From QQWI01 sp964522015 (lineage in GTDB: Bacteria > Bacillota > Clostridia > Peptostreptococcales > Acidaminobacteraceae), in the NCBI GenBank assembly GCA_964522015.1, contig CAZFST010000002.1, positions 1-64,000 on the forward strand: DNA of 64,000 nt, written 5' to 3'. This document shows, piece by piece, positions 15,197 to 23,179 of the stretch. A program made the position numbers and the translations under genes. Each line of letters opens with the position of its first letter. The first letter of the stretch is position 1. The notes beneath the pieces were generated by a model. That model saw only the letters and a program-made list of their open reading frames with translations, was not told where the DNA came from and made no database searches.

Positions 15197-17215
15197 TTAT
15201 GACTTGGGTGTCTCTTTACTTAAATCTAGGGCTTCTTTTTCTTTCTCTTTTTCTACATCCGGCTGCTCTGAAGAGACAGGCTTTTCTAAGGATACTTGAA
15301 CAGCATCATCAGACAATGTCACGCCATCATCAACCACGGTTGTAAAACCAGTAAACAGTGTACTAGAACCCTTATTTTTAGAAGTGGTTCTGTAATGTCT
15401 AACAGCCTCTATGCCGCCTTCAAGAGATAGTAAGAATTCATCGCCATTAAGGGTTTCAAACTCAAGGAGGGCTTCTGCCACTGAGTGCAGTTTTGGCAAG
15501 TGCTCTTCTAGTAAAGTCAGGGCATTTTCGTAAGCGTCGTCTACGATTCTACGGACTTCTCTATCAATTTCAGCTAGAACCTGTTCTGAGAATGTTTTCA
15601 TTTGAGCCATGTCGCGGCCAATAAACACTTCTTCTTCAGAACCATAAGACATAGCTGATAAATTATCGCTCATTGCATATTTTGTGACCATGCCCCGTGC
15701 TATTTGGGTAACTCGGTGGAGGTCATTAGAAGCACCTGTTGAAATATCGTGTAAAACCAACTTTTCAGCGATACGGCCACCTAATAGGATCACCAGTTCC
15801 CGTTCCATTTGCATCTTTGTGCGGTAGCTACGGTCCTCAGTTGGTAACTGGAGAGTAAATCCACCAGCCCTGCCCCTTGGAATAATCGTCACTTGATGAA
15901 CTGGATCTGTACTAGGCATGAGGTTTGCCAAGACAGCGTGACCTGCTTCGTGATATGCTGTTAACTTTCTTTCTTTCGGACTGACAACTCTTGACTTCTT
16001 CTCAACACCTGCAATGACTTTAATCGTTGCTTGGTCCATTGTTTCCATGGAGATCGATTTATCATTTTTGCGTGCTGATAGAATTGCTGCCTCATTCATG
16101 ACATTTTCAAGATCTGCAGGTGTAAAACCTGGTGTTCCACGTGCAATGATTTTAAAATCAATTTCGGCTGAAAGTGGTTTCTTTCTAGCATGAACATTGA
16201 GAATCGCTTCACGTTCTTCAATATCAGGTAAACCGACTGTAATTTCTCTATCAAAACGACCTGGTCTTAAAAGCGCTGGATCCAAAATATCTGGGCGATT
16301 TGTGGCTGCGATGATGATAACACCTTCGTTTTCTCCAAAACCATCCATCTCAACAAGCAGTTGATTCAGTGTTTGCTCACGTTCGTCGTGGCCACCACCT
16401 AGGCCTGCACCACGCTTACGCCCAACTGCATCGATTTCATCGATAAAAACGATACAAGGTGAGTTCTTCTTTGCGTTTTCAAACATATCACGGACACGGG
16501 AAGCACCCACACCAACAAACATTTCAACAAAGTCAGAACCACTGATGCTAAAAAAGGGTACCCCTGCTTCCCCGGCAACAGCTCGGGTTAAATAGGTTTT
16601 ACCAGTACCAGGAGGGCCAACTAATAGAATCCCTTTTGGTATACGGGCACCTAAATCCAAATATTTTCGTGGTGTTTTAAGAAAGTCAACAACCTCTTGC
16701 ATCTCTTCTTTTTCTTCTTTAAGGCCGGCTACTTCAGCAAAAGTGATGCGTTTTTGATCATCTTCCTTTTGCAGCTTCGCACGGGATTTACCAAACTGCA
16801 TGACTTTATTACCGCCGCCTTGTGAGTTTTGCATAAATAAGAACCAAAACACACCAAGGATTAAGATCATAAATACCATTGGCAGCAGAGTGATAATAAA
16901 TGGTTCTTTAGCAGGTGCAGTACCCACTAATAGAATTTCTTCTTTGACGACTCTGTCATATAACTCTTTGCCAAATGCATCTTGGAGGGCACCAGGCACA
17001 TAGGATTTAAACACTGTACCATCTATCTTTTCGCCTTCTATGGCATTGTTAACCATTTTAATACTCTTGACTTCATTTTTTTCTAGTGCGGATACTAGAT
17101 CGGAAATCGGCATATCTGCAGTCACCGTGGTTTTGTCTCTATAAAAGAGCACTACTAAAAGGATGGCCAAAAATATAACGATATAAATGGATGCTCCTTT
17201 AAAAAACTTCCTCAT
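15197..17215 (-). CDS. ftsH: ATP-dependent zinc metalloprotease FtsH
   Basis: Membrane-anchored AAA+ protease for quality control of membrane and short-lived proteins. The 672-residue protein has two transmembrane segments (about 9-25 and 105-127) flanking an extracytoplasmic domain, Walker A GPPGTGKT at 200-207, Walker B FIDEIDA near 257-263, and the zinc site HEAGH at 422-426. The last 40 residues are acidic and lysine-rich (EKEKEKEALDLSKETPKS) and look unconserved. GAGGAGG precedes the ATG. It is directly downstream of tilS, without the hpt gene usually found between them. Confidence 0.97.
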   Translation of the reverse strand: MRKFFKGASIYIVIFLAILLVVLFYRDKTTVTADMPISDLVSALEKNEVKSIKMVNNAIEGEKIDGTVFKSYVPGALQDAFGKELYDRVVKEEILLVGTAPAKEPFIITLLPMVFMILILGVFWFLFMQNSQGGGNKVMQFGKSRAKLQKEDDQKRITFAEVAGLKEEKEEMQEVVDFLKTPRKYLDLGARIPKGILLVGPPGTGKTYLTRAVAGEAGVPFFSISGSDFVEMFVGVGASRVRDMFENAKKNSPCIVFIDEIDAVGRKRGAGLGGGHDEREQTLNQLLVEMDGFGENEGVIIIAATNRPDILDPALLRPGRFDREITVGLPDIEEREAILNVHARKKPLSAEIDFKIIARGTPGFTPADLENVMNEAAILSARKNDKSISMETMDQATIKVIAGVEKKSRVVSPKERKLTAYHEAGHAVLANLMPSTDPVHQVTIIPRGRAGGFTLQLPTEDRSYRTKMQMERELVILLGGRIAEKLVLHDISTGASNDLHRVTQIARGMVTKYAMSDNLSAMSYGSEEEVFIGRDMAQMKTFSEQVLAEIDREVRRIVDDAYENALTLLEEHLPKLHSVAEALLEFETLNGDEFLLSLEGGIEAVRHYRTTSKNKGSSTLFTGFTTVVDDGVTLSDDAVQVSLEKPVSSEQPDVEKEKEKEALDLSKETPKS

Positions 17216-17285
17216 TTTATCCTCCTCAGTTACAAACCGTTTGTCTTATCAGAATCCTATTTATTCTAACACAGATAAAGGTTAC

Positions 17286-18797
17286 TCACAACGAAAACAC
17301 ACGAATCCTTATCAAGCATTGCGCTTTTTTTTGAGGCTGTGTTAATTGCACTTGTTGATGATGAGACCCTTTAAAGTATCCTACTACCCAAAGTATCGTA
17401 TTTCCGACTCCAATGATAGGAATAGCAGCCTTTTGATCAGATGCCAGCTTAAAATCGTTAAATATTTTTTTTAGAGATCTGTGTTGCCCAGCTTCACCAT
17501 GAATCTGTATGACATCCCCAGCTCGGCGCTGCCTCAACCAAAATTTAGGCATTTCGGGCAATCCAGCATCTTGGTAAACAGGATATTGGTAGGTCATGAG
17601 TGGTTCCTGTGCTACATTTTCCGATGTTTTGTTTAAACCATCCTTCAATTCAATGGTCTCAACAATCACCTTTATACCCCAATCCAAAAGGGTCTGCTCA
17701 CCAAATTCAAGGCTGCATACTGATTTTATGAAGGCTGCATCATAGGCCTTTTTGGTCATGATCCGAATTTGGTTCTGGCGTTTCTCAAAGTGAATCCCCT
17801 GAAACATCTGAATCGTGCTCGTAGCACCCTGATCAAACCACCCCATTAAAGCCGTCACATGTTGCATGGTGACATCTTGATGATGTGAATTAAACGTATC
17901 GAAAATCCTAAACACTAAGCGTCTTTGGATAGCCACATGGCAGGCATTAAAGTCCTGAAGTTTAAGTGTCAGTACTCTTTCAGATTTCTCAAAACAGGCC
18001 TTATCAAAGTTCTCAAAACAAGCCTTATCAGAGTTCTCAAAACAGACCTTTGCTGCTAAATCAACTTGCTGGGAGATAAAGTCGTTATCCGCCGAAAGCA
18101 GGGATGTGGTTTGTGCGATGGTCTTGATAACACCGTTCCCATAATGGGTTTGTAAAAAAGGTATCAGCTCATGTCGCAGGTGATTTCGTTTGAATTCGGT
18201 ATCGACATTGCTCTGATCTTCGTGGTAAGGGATGCTATGGGCCTTGGCATACAGGTAAAGTGCCTGTTTATCCAGACTTAGTAGTGGCCTGGCCAAATTG
18301 CCCCGCCTGCTTGCAATGCCCGTCAACCCCTGGAGGCCGCTCCCACGAAAAAGATGTAAAAACAGGGTTTCCACATGATCCCCCTGATGATGGGCAGTTA
18401 AAACCACTTGATACTGATTTGCTGCAACAACTCCAGCTATTAAGCGATAGCGCAGGTCTCTGGCCATGGCTTCAAACCCCTGGTTATTGGCTTTTGCAAT
18501 CGCTTGAACTGGTCGTCTGTAACCATAAAAAGGTACATCTAACTTGTGACAATAATCTTTTACCAATTGATAATCAGCTCGGGATGCATCCCCCCGATAC
18601 TGGTGATCAAGATGAAAAACACCGATTTTTAGGGCTAGTCCATGGGCTGCTTTTTGGCAAAGGGCCAAAAGAACCATGGAATCCACTCCACCACTGACTG
18701 CAACGAGTATTTTAGTGCCCGGAGCAATGTCACAAGCCCTTTGTAATTGCTGCTCAAAAGTTTGCTCTATGGCATTTTCTTTAATGGCTCTTGTCAT
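17286..18797 (-). CDS. tilS: tRNA(Ile)-lysidine synthase
   Basis: Modifies C34 of tRNA-Ile(CAU) to lysidine, so the tRNA reads AUA. The 503-residue protein has the PP-loop SGGVDS at 35-40, followed by TAHHQGDHVETLFLHLFRGSGLQGL, and a C-terminal lysidine domain (GEAGQHRSLKKIFNDFK). Between the catalytic and accessory domains lies an unusual insertion of three 8-residue repeats (CFENSDKA, CFENFDKA, CFEKSERV) encoded by a 24-bp tandem repeat at 17986-18052. GGAG precedes the ATG. The gene lies between ppx and ftsH. Confidence 0.95.
   Translation of the reverse strand: MTRAIKENAIEQTFEQQLQRACDIAPGTKILVAVSGGVDSMVLLALCQKAAHGLALKIGVFHLDHQYRGDASRADYQLVKDYCHKLDVPFYGYRRPVQAIAKANNQGFEAMARDLRYRLIAGVVAANQYQVVLTAHHQGDHVETLFLHLFRGSGLQGLTGIASRRGNLARPLLSLDKQALYLYAKAHSIPYHEDQSNVDTEFKRNHLRHELIPFLQTHYGNGVIKTIAQTTSLLSADNDFISQQVDLAAKVCFENSDKACFENFDKACFEKSERVLTLKLQDFNACHVAIQRRLVFRIFDTFNSHHQDVTMQHVTALMGWFDQGATSTIQMFQGIHFEKRQNQIRIMTKKAYDAAFIKSVCSLEFGEQTLLDWGIKVIVETIELKDGLNKTSENVAQEPLMTYQYPVYQDAGLPEMPKFWLRQRRAGDVIQIHGEAGQHRSLKKIFNDFKLASDQKAAIPIIGVGNTILWVVGYFKGSHHQQVQLTQPQKKAQCLIRIRVFSL
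17986..18052. repeat. 24-bp in-frame tandem repeat inside tilS
   Basis: Units at 17986-18009 and 18010-18033, plus a partial third at 18034-18052, share the core TTCTCAAAACA and encode the CFEN repeats of TilS. The unit is a multiple of three, so the frame is kept. Confidence 0.85.
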
Positions 18798-18866
18798 ATC
18801 CGACTCCTTAATTGCAGAGGGTCTATAGTCAAAAGTAACATGGATTTATGAACGCACTGTGAACAT

Positions 18867-18893
18867 AAAAAAGCCTCGGCAAGCAGCCGAGAC
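18867..18893 (-). terminator. intrinsic terminator between ppx and tilS
   Basis: A 6-bp CTCGGC/GCCGAG core stem (18875-18880 with 18886-18891) with a 5-nt loop, followed by TTTTTT on the minus strand. It ends the unit running into ppx and implies a separate promoter or read-through for tilS-ftsH. Confidence 0.8.
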
Positions 18894-18909
18894 GATTTTT
18901 GTCAAACGT

Positions 18910-19851
18910 TTAGATTGTAAGGTGCATTTGATAAAGTGCACCTTCTAAATTATCGTCATCACTGATTACAAGTGTTTCAATTTCAAGTTCGGTGAGTATC
19001 TGATCCAGTATGACAGCGCCTGCAGCGATAATGTCGGCGCGTTTTGGCATCAACCCTTTGAGTTCCAACTTTTGATTATAGCTCATCCCACAAAGGGTTG
19101 CGGCTATCCCACGGATTTTGGCAGCGGATAGCCGGTGGTGGTTTACAGCGTTTGCATCATAGGGGGCCAGTGAAAGATCAATTGCCCCTAAGGTTGTGGC
19201 TGTACCACCGATGCCAAAAGCCCCTGAGAAAACCAGAGTGCCTACGGCATTTTTAAACTGAGTCAGGGCCAAATGAACATCGGCCCGAACCCCATCAAAA
19301 TCCTCACTCAAAAGACCATGGCCTAGATGGTGACGATCTGTCAAGCGAACAGCCCCAATATTAAGACTCATAGCTTGTATGACCCTGCCATCTGGGTACC
19401 CGACAATCAGTTCTGTAGAACCTCCGCCAATGTCAATCACGAGCATGGGTGCTTGTGAGAGTCCTAATTGACTCAAACCAGCACCTCTTACCACACCACT
19501 AAACCCCAGTTGCGCCTCTTGATCACCTGTGATCACTTCGATGTCAAAACCCGTTTCTGATTTGACTCTTGTCACAAAATCATATCGATTAGCTGCATCT
19601 CTAACAGCACTGGTTGCAAAGACGGGGCAATTTTCAATGCCCAATGTTTGTAGTTGCGCTTTAAAGGCCCCAAGGGCTTGGATGGTCTCTTGCATTCGCT
19701 CTTCGTTTAACATGCCGGTGGCATCAACATCTTTGCCTATACGGGTCATGGCTAGCTGCTTTTGCTTATTCACTAAAACGCCATCGACTAGATCGCAAAT
19801 CATTAAACGAACTGAGTTAGTCCCTATATCGATCGCGGCTACTTTTGTCAT
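18910..19851 (-). CDS. Ppx/GppA family phosphatase
   Basis: An exopolyphosphatase or pppGpp phosphohydrolase-type enzyme of the ASKHA fold. The 313-residue protein has the N-terminal phosphate loop AIDIGTNSVRLMI and the second loop VIDIGGGSTELIVGYPDGR near residue 137. It is the short form, containing only the two catalytic domains and lacking the C-terminal HD region of E. coli Ppx. The choice between polyphosphate and pppGpp cannot be made from sequence. Its ribosome site (GAGGATTAA) overlaps the stop of the upstream S1 protein gene, indicating coupling. Confidence 0.9.
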   Translation of the reverse strand: MTKVAAIDIGTNSVRLMICDLVDGVLVNKQKQLAMTRIGKDVDATGMLNEERMQETIQALGAFKAQLQTLGIENCPVFATSAVRDAANRYDFVTRVKSETGFDIEVITGDQEAQLGFSGVVRGAGLSQLGLSQAPMLVIDIGGGSTELIVGYPDGRVIQAMSLNIGAVRLTDRHHLGHGLLSEDFDGVRADVHLALTQFKNAVGTLVFSGAFGIGGTATTLGAIDLSLAPYDANAVNHHRLSAAKIRGIAATLCGMSYNQKLELKGLMPKRADIIAAGAVILDQILTELEIETLVISDDDNLEGALYQMHLTI

Positions 19852-19853
19852 GA

Positions 19854-20486
19854 TTAATCCTCGTATCTACTTGGGCGAGCGCCACCTTTTTTAGCTTTAG
19901 CTGGCTTCTTTGCCACTACTAAGTGCTCGATTAAGCTGATATCAAACTCGTCAAAATCGTCTTCGTCGACTTCAATCATTCTACCACTCCGTGATGAACG
20001 CTCGTTACGGGCTTGCATCTCTTTTTCACGGCCTTTTTCTCTGCCGCGATCTTTTTCTTTATCCTTGTGTTTGTTCTTTTCGCGGTTCATTTCTCGGGCC
20101 GATTTATTATTGGCCTCTAAAAAAGGATCTACGTCTTTGACAACTTCTTTGTCGTTGAATGATCTTGAATCGTTAAAAGATTTTTGCTCTCTGAAATTAC
20201 CTTGTTCTTTGTAAGGACGCGGAGCTCGCTCCGATGGGGCAGGCGTTTCAGGCTTTGGCATCGCGTCTTTAATAGAAAGGCTCATCTTACCTTTTTCAAG
20301 AGAAAGCACCTTTACTTTAACGGGGTCACCAACCTTGAGGTGATCTTCTACGGCTTTAACAAAGCCAAAGCTCACTTCAGAAATATGACATAGTCCCGTT
20401 TCGCCATTTTCCAACTGAATGAATGCACCAAATTTTGTAATGCCTGTTACCTTACCTGTGTAGAAATCGCCGACGGCTGCCGCCAT
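19854..20486 (-). CDS. S1-domain RNA-binding protein (YabR-like)
   Basis: A 210-residue protein with one N-terminal S1 domain (about 5-75; GKVTGITKFGAFIQLENGETGLCHISEVSFGFV) and a long, highly charged low-complexity tail rich in Arg, Lys, Glu and Ser. It ends in an acidic patch and a basic end (KKPAKAKKGGARPSRYED). In Firmicutes this gene next to divIC is a ribosome- or RNA-associated protein. I use the ATG at 20486 because AGGAGG lies five bases upstream; an earlier in-frame ATG at 20516 would put that site inside the gene. It overlaps the control region of ppx. Confidence 0.88.
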   Translation of the reverse strand: MAAAVGDFYTGKVTGITKFGAFIQLENGETGLCHISEVSFGFVKAVEDHLKVGDPVKVKVLSLEKGKMSLSIKDAMPKPETPAPSERAPRPYKEQGNFREQKSFNDSRSFNDKEVVKDVDPFLEANNKSAREMNREKNKHKDKEKDRGREKGREKEMQARNERSSRSGRMIEVDEDDFDEFDISLIEHLVVAKKPAKAKKGGARPSRYED

Positions 20487-20549
20487 TCTGTCCTCCTGTT
20501 GAATTGTAGTGTTCATTGTCCTTTTTTACTCGCTTCTCATTTATAATAT

Positions 20550-20571
20550 GGATTACTAGGTTTAGTAATCC
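20550..20571. repeat. 9-bp inverted repeat between divIC and the S1 gene
   Basis: GGATTACTA and TAGTAATCC flank a GGTT loop. It sits in the 110-bp gap downstream of divIC. There is no strong T run, so it may be a weak terminator or an RNA processing site. Confidence 0.5.
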
Positions 20572-20596
20572 TTGTTGCCATTAGAATACTGATTGT

Positions 20597-20899
20597 TTAT
20601 TCATCAGCCTTTGCCTTTACAATGTAAAGAATCTCGTCTTTTTTAATCATATTGAGCTTTTGCCTTGCTAGAGCCTCTTTTGAAGCATCGGTATCCAATA
20701 CTTCAACTTCGCTTTCTAACGCATCCACCTGCCCTTGCATAACCTTTACTTCTTGATTGATCTTACTTTGCTCAAATGACATCTCTTGTAGTTTGAGCTC
20801 CTGTTTGACTAAAACCAGCCCAGAGCTAACCATAACGACTAGCAAGAATAGAATCAAGGCGCGATTACGCCGAATATGCTTAAAACCATTTTTTTTCAT
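20597..20899 (-). CDS. divIC: septum formation initiator, DivIC/FtsB family
   Basis: A bitopic cell-division protein that acts with FtsL and DivIB at the septum. The 100-residue protein has a basic N-terminus (MKKNGFKHIRRNR), one transmembrane helix (about 15-34) and an extracytoplasmic coiled coil (about 35-80), ending in a KDEILYIVKA segment typical of the family. I place the start at 20899, with GGGGG nine bases upstream. An in-frame ATG 13 codons earlier has no good ribosome site. Its place between rqcP and the S1 gene matches Firmicutes, but yabP and yabQ are missing. Confidence 0.9.
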   Translation of the reverse strand: MKKNGFKHIRRNRALILFLLVVMVSSGLVLVKQELKLQEMSFEQSKINQEVKVMQGQVDALESEVEVLDTDASKEALARQKLNMIKKDEILYIVKAKADE

Positions 20900-20968
20900 C
20901 GTAATGCCCCCGAACGCTTTATCGGTTGAGTGATTCATATTGATTAGCTTTTACCCACGAAAATAATA

Positions 20969-21208
20969 TTAAATCATTTCGTACATAGAATCTACATCTT
21001 CTTTTTTTGCGTGATCAGTGATTTGTAAAACCCGGTACTTGGTTTGGCGTTCTCCAAAACTCAATGTAATGATATCGCCTATCTTTAATTCAGAACTGGC
21101 TTTTGCCACTCTATCGTTAACGCTGATCCGCCCACTGTCACAGGCATCTTTAGCAACAGTCCGCCTTTTAATCAAGCGGGATACTTTTAAAAATTTGTCT
21201 AATCGCAT
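20969..21208 (-). CDS. rqcP: S4-domain RNA-binding protein RqcP (YabO)
   Basis: A 79-residue single S4 domain (MRLDKFLKVSRLIKRRTVAKDACDSG...), the family that works with RqcH in C-terminal tailing of stalled 50S-bound nascent chains. Length and position after mazG/hup and before divIC match yabO of Bacillus. GGGGGG lies upstream of the ATG. The HslR heat-shock protein of proteobacteria is related, but the context favours RqcP. Confidence 0.9.
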   Translation of the reverse strand: MRLDKFLKVSRLIKRRTVAKDACDSGRISVNDRVAKASSELKIGDIITLSFGERQTKYRVLQITDHAKKEDVDSMYEMI

Positions 21209-21274
21209 GGGTCCCCCCTAGACTTAAGTTTGTACCACTTGCCTATTATACAATAAAAAAAGCCGTTAACATAG

Positions 21275-21298
21275 AAAAAAAGCAGCTAAGCTGCTTTT
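21275..21298 (-). terminator. intrinsic terminator after hup
   Basis: An AAAAGCAGC/GCTGCTTTT stem with a 3-nt loop is followed by a run of T on the minus strand, about ten bases after the HU stop. Confidence 0.88.
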
Positions 21299-21308
21299 AT
21301 GTAATAAT

Positions 21309-21587
21309 TTATGCGTTTACCAATTCTTTAAGCGCTTTGCCTGCTTTGAAAACTGGTGCTTTTGAAGCTGGGATTTCGATGACTTGTTCTGGGTTTCTTG
21401 GGTTTCTACCTTTTCTTGACTTTCTTTCTCTAACGTCAAAAGTACCAAAACCTACCAATTGAACTTTTTCATCTTTTGCAAGCGCTTCTTCAACTGTGTT
21501 CATGAAAGCGTTTAATGCAAGCTCAGCGTCTTTTTTAGTAAGACCTGATTTTTCTGCGATGCTTGATACCAATTCAGCTTTATTCAT
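21309..21587 (-). CDS. hup: HU family nucleoid protein
   Basis: A small histone-like DNA-bending protein. The 92-residue sequence has the full HU signature GFGTFDVRERKSRKGRNPRNP at residues 47-67 and ends in the usual PVFKAGKALKELVN. GGAGG precedes the ATG. Its own sigma-A promoter upstream and a terminator downstream make it a strong single-gene unit within the larger cluster, as expected for an abundant protein. Confidence 0.97.
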   Translation of the reverse strand: MNKAELVSSIAEKSGLTKKDAELALNAFMNTVEEALAKDEKVQLVGFGTFDVRERKSRKGRNPRNPEQVIEIPASKAPVFKAGKALKELVNA

Positions 21588-21641
21588 AACATGACCTCCA
21601 TAAGTGTTTAGGTTGCTTGATTAGCTTAAACCGCTAACCTT

Positions 21642-21671
21642 ATATTAGCTTGAAATATCAGTGTTTATCAA
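21642..21671 (-). promoter_or_regulatory. sigma-A promoter of hup
   Basis: On the minus strand TTGATA (21671-21666) and TAATAT (21647-21642) are spaced by 18 bp. The leader contains a direct repeat of AAGCTAAT (one copy overlapping the -10). Confidence 0.7.
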
Positions 21672-21679
21672 GTGTTTTT

Positions 21680-23143
21680 TTAATTATTTATTAAAATTTT
21701 CACTTTTTTTGCCCTTTGCCACGCATTTTCGAGCTCTTCCAAGGGAATATCAGACATATTTAGGTGTTTATCCGCCATTTCTGCCTCGACAATTGCAAAC
21801 CTGTCCGTAAATTTATCAGCGCTTTGATGAAGGGCAAATTCGCTATCCACACCAAGTTTTCTGGCTAAATTCACAAGGGTAAAAAGCAAATCCCCAAGTT
21901 CTTCTTCAATCCCCGAACCGTTTTTTGCGGCAATTGCCTCTTTTAATTCTTCGATTTCTTCGGTAATTTTGTCAAAAACCGGCATGGCATCAGGCCAATC
22001 AAAGCCAACTTTGGCCGCTTTTTTTTGTATTTTTTCACTTCTAAAGAGTGCTGGCAAGTCACTGGAAAGCTTTTTAATACTATCGCTAACTGTTTTATGA
22101 TTGTTTTCAGTCTGTTTTATGGCCTCCCAATTGACCAAAACCTCCTCTGATGTAGACGCTAAAACATCAGAAAACACATGGGGATGTCGGGAAATCATCT
22201 TTGTGCAAATGGCATCTAGGACATCTGCCATGGAAAAATCACCATTTTCGGTGCCAATTTGGGCATGGAAAACAATTTGCAACAACAAATCTCCCAGTTC
22301 TTCTTCCAATTCAAAAACATCACCCCTGCGAATGGCCTGGGCCACCTCGTAGGCCTCTTCTAAGACGTAGGGGAGCAGACTTTCGTGGTTTTGCTCTCTA
22401 TCCCAAGGGCAACCCTTCTCACTGCGCAAAAGCCGCATAATGCGCACGAGATCGTCAAAAGACCAACGCTTGGTGCCGTCATGCTGGGGTACGACCACTG
22501 AAGTCAAATGATCAAATTGGGCATATCTATCCAGTTCATAAAGTGGCATTGTGATGATTTCTTCCATCTCAGGTATGCCAACAGCCCGCACCACCATCAC
22601 TGGGTGATCGTCTTGGTAAAGTCCTGTGAGCCAAATTTTAAGGTCAGATGCAACAATGGTATTGTAACATTGAATGCAAACCAGGGCATCATCATTGGCA
22701 TGGGAAGCCTCTTCTAGGCGAAGACAATCCACAACACGCAGGCCCAGAACCGGATCCAACTGAAGGCGAGTTACAATCGCATCTAGAAAACTAGTGCCAT
22801 GTATGACTCTAATTTGGTCTTTTGGCAGGGCTTCTGTCAACCACTGAACGGTTTTTTCGGCCACAAAGGGGTTACCGGGAACGGCATAAACCACATCCTG
22901 ATTCTCTAGATTCAGGAGAACATCAGCTACGATTTGACGGTAGACCTGCTCAAACTCTTCTGCAGTATCATAAAGTGAATCATAGCTAATAAAATTCACA
23001 CCTTGGGCCTTTAAAGGGTCTATAATTGGATGCTTTTCGGTACGAATCCACACTTGAGGTGAAGATTTCAGCACTTGGTAAGCTTCCATTGTCAAGTAAT
23101 CCATATGGCCTGGCCCAAGACCAAGCAGTGTCAGTTGATGCAT
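21680..23143 (-). CDS. mazG: fused tetrapyrrole-methylase-like / MazG NTP pyrophosphohydrolase (YabN)
   Basis: A 487-residue two-part protein. The N-terminal half (about 1-220) is a SAM-dependent tetrapyrrole-methylase-like domain beginning LTLLGLGPGHMDYLTMEAY. The C-terminal half carries two MazG helical modules, the first with EKGCPWDREQNHESLLPYVLEEAYEV and the second with EEELGDLLFTLVNLARKLG. MazG hydrolyses NTPs and dNTPs to monophosphates, a house-cleaning activity; the role of the methylase half is unclear. This fusion is typical of Firmicute YabN, as is its position next to the flippase gene. Confidence 0.94.
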   Translation of the reverse strand: MHQLTLLGLGPGHMDYLTMEAYQVLKSSPQVWIRTEKHPIIDPLKAQGVNFISYDSLYDTAEEFEQVYRQIVADVLLNLENQDVVYAVPGNPFVAEKTVQWLTEALPKDQIRVIHGTSFLDAIVTRLQLDPVLGLRVVDCLRLEEASHANDDALVCIQCYNTIVASDLKIWLTGLYQDDHPVMVVRAVGIPEMEEIITMPLYELDRYAQFDHLTSVVVPQHDGTKRWSFDDLVRIMRLLRSEKGCPWDREQNHESLLPYVLEEAYEVAQAIRRGDVFELEEELGDLLLQIVFHAQIGTENGDFSMADVLDAICTKMISRHPHVFSDVLASTSEEVLVNWEAIKQTENNHKTVSDSIKKLSSDLPALFRSEKIQKKAAKVGFDWPDAMPVFDKITEEIEELKEAIAAKNGSGIEEELGDLLFTLVNLARKLGVDSEFALHQSADKFTDRFAIVEAEMADKHLNMSDIPLEELENAWQRAKKVKILINN

Positions 23144-23179
23144 GGTTGTCTCTCCTTTTTATATAGTGGCGGTAGGGGT

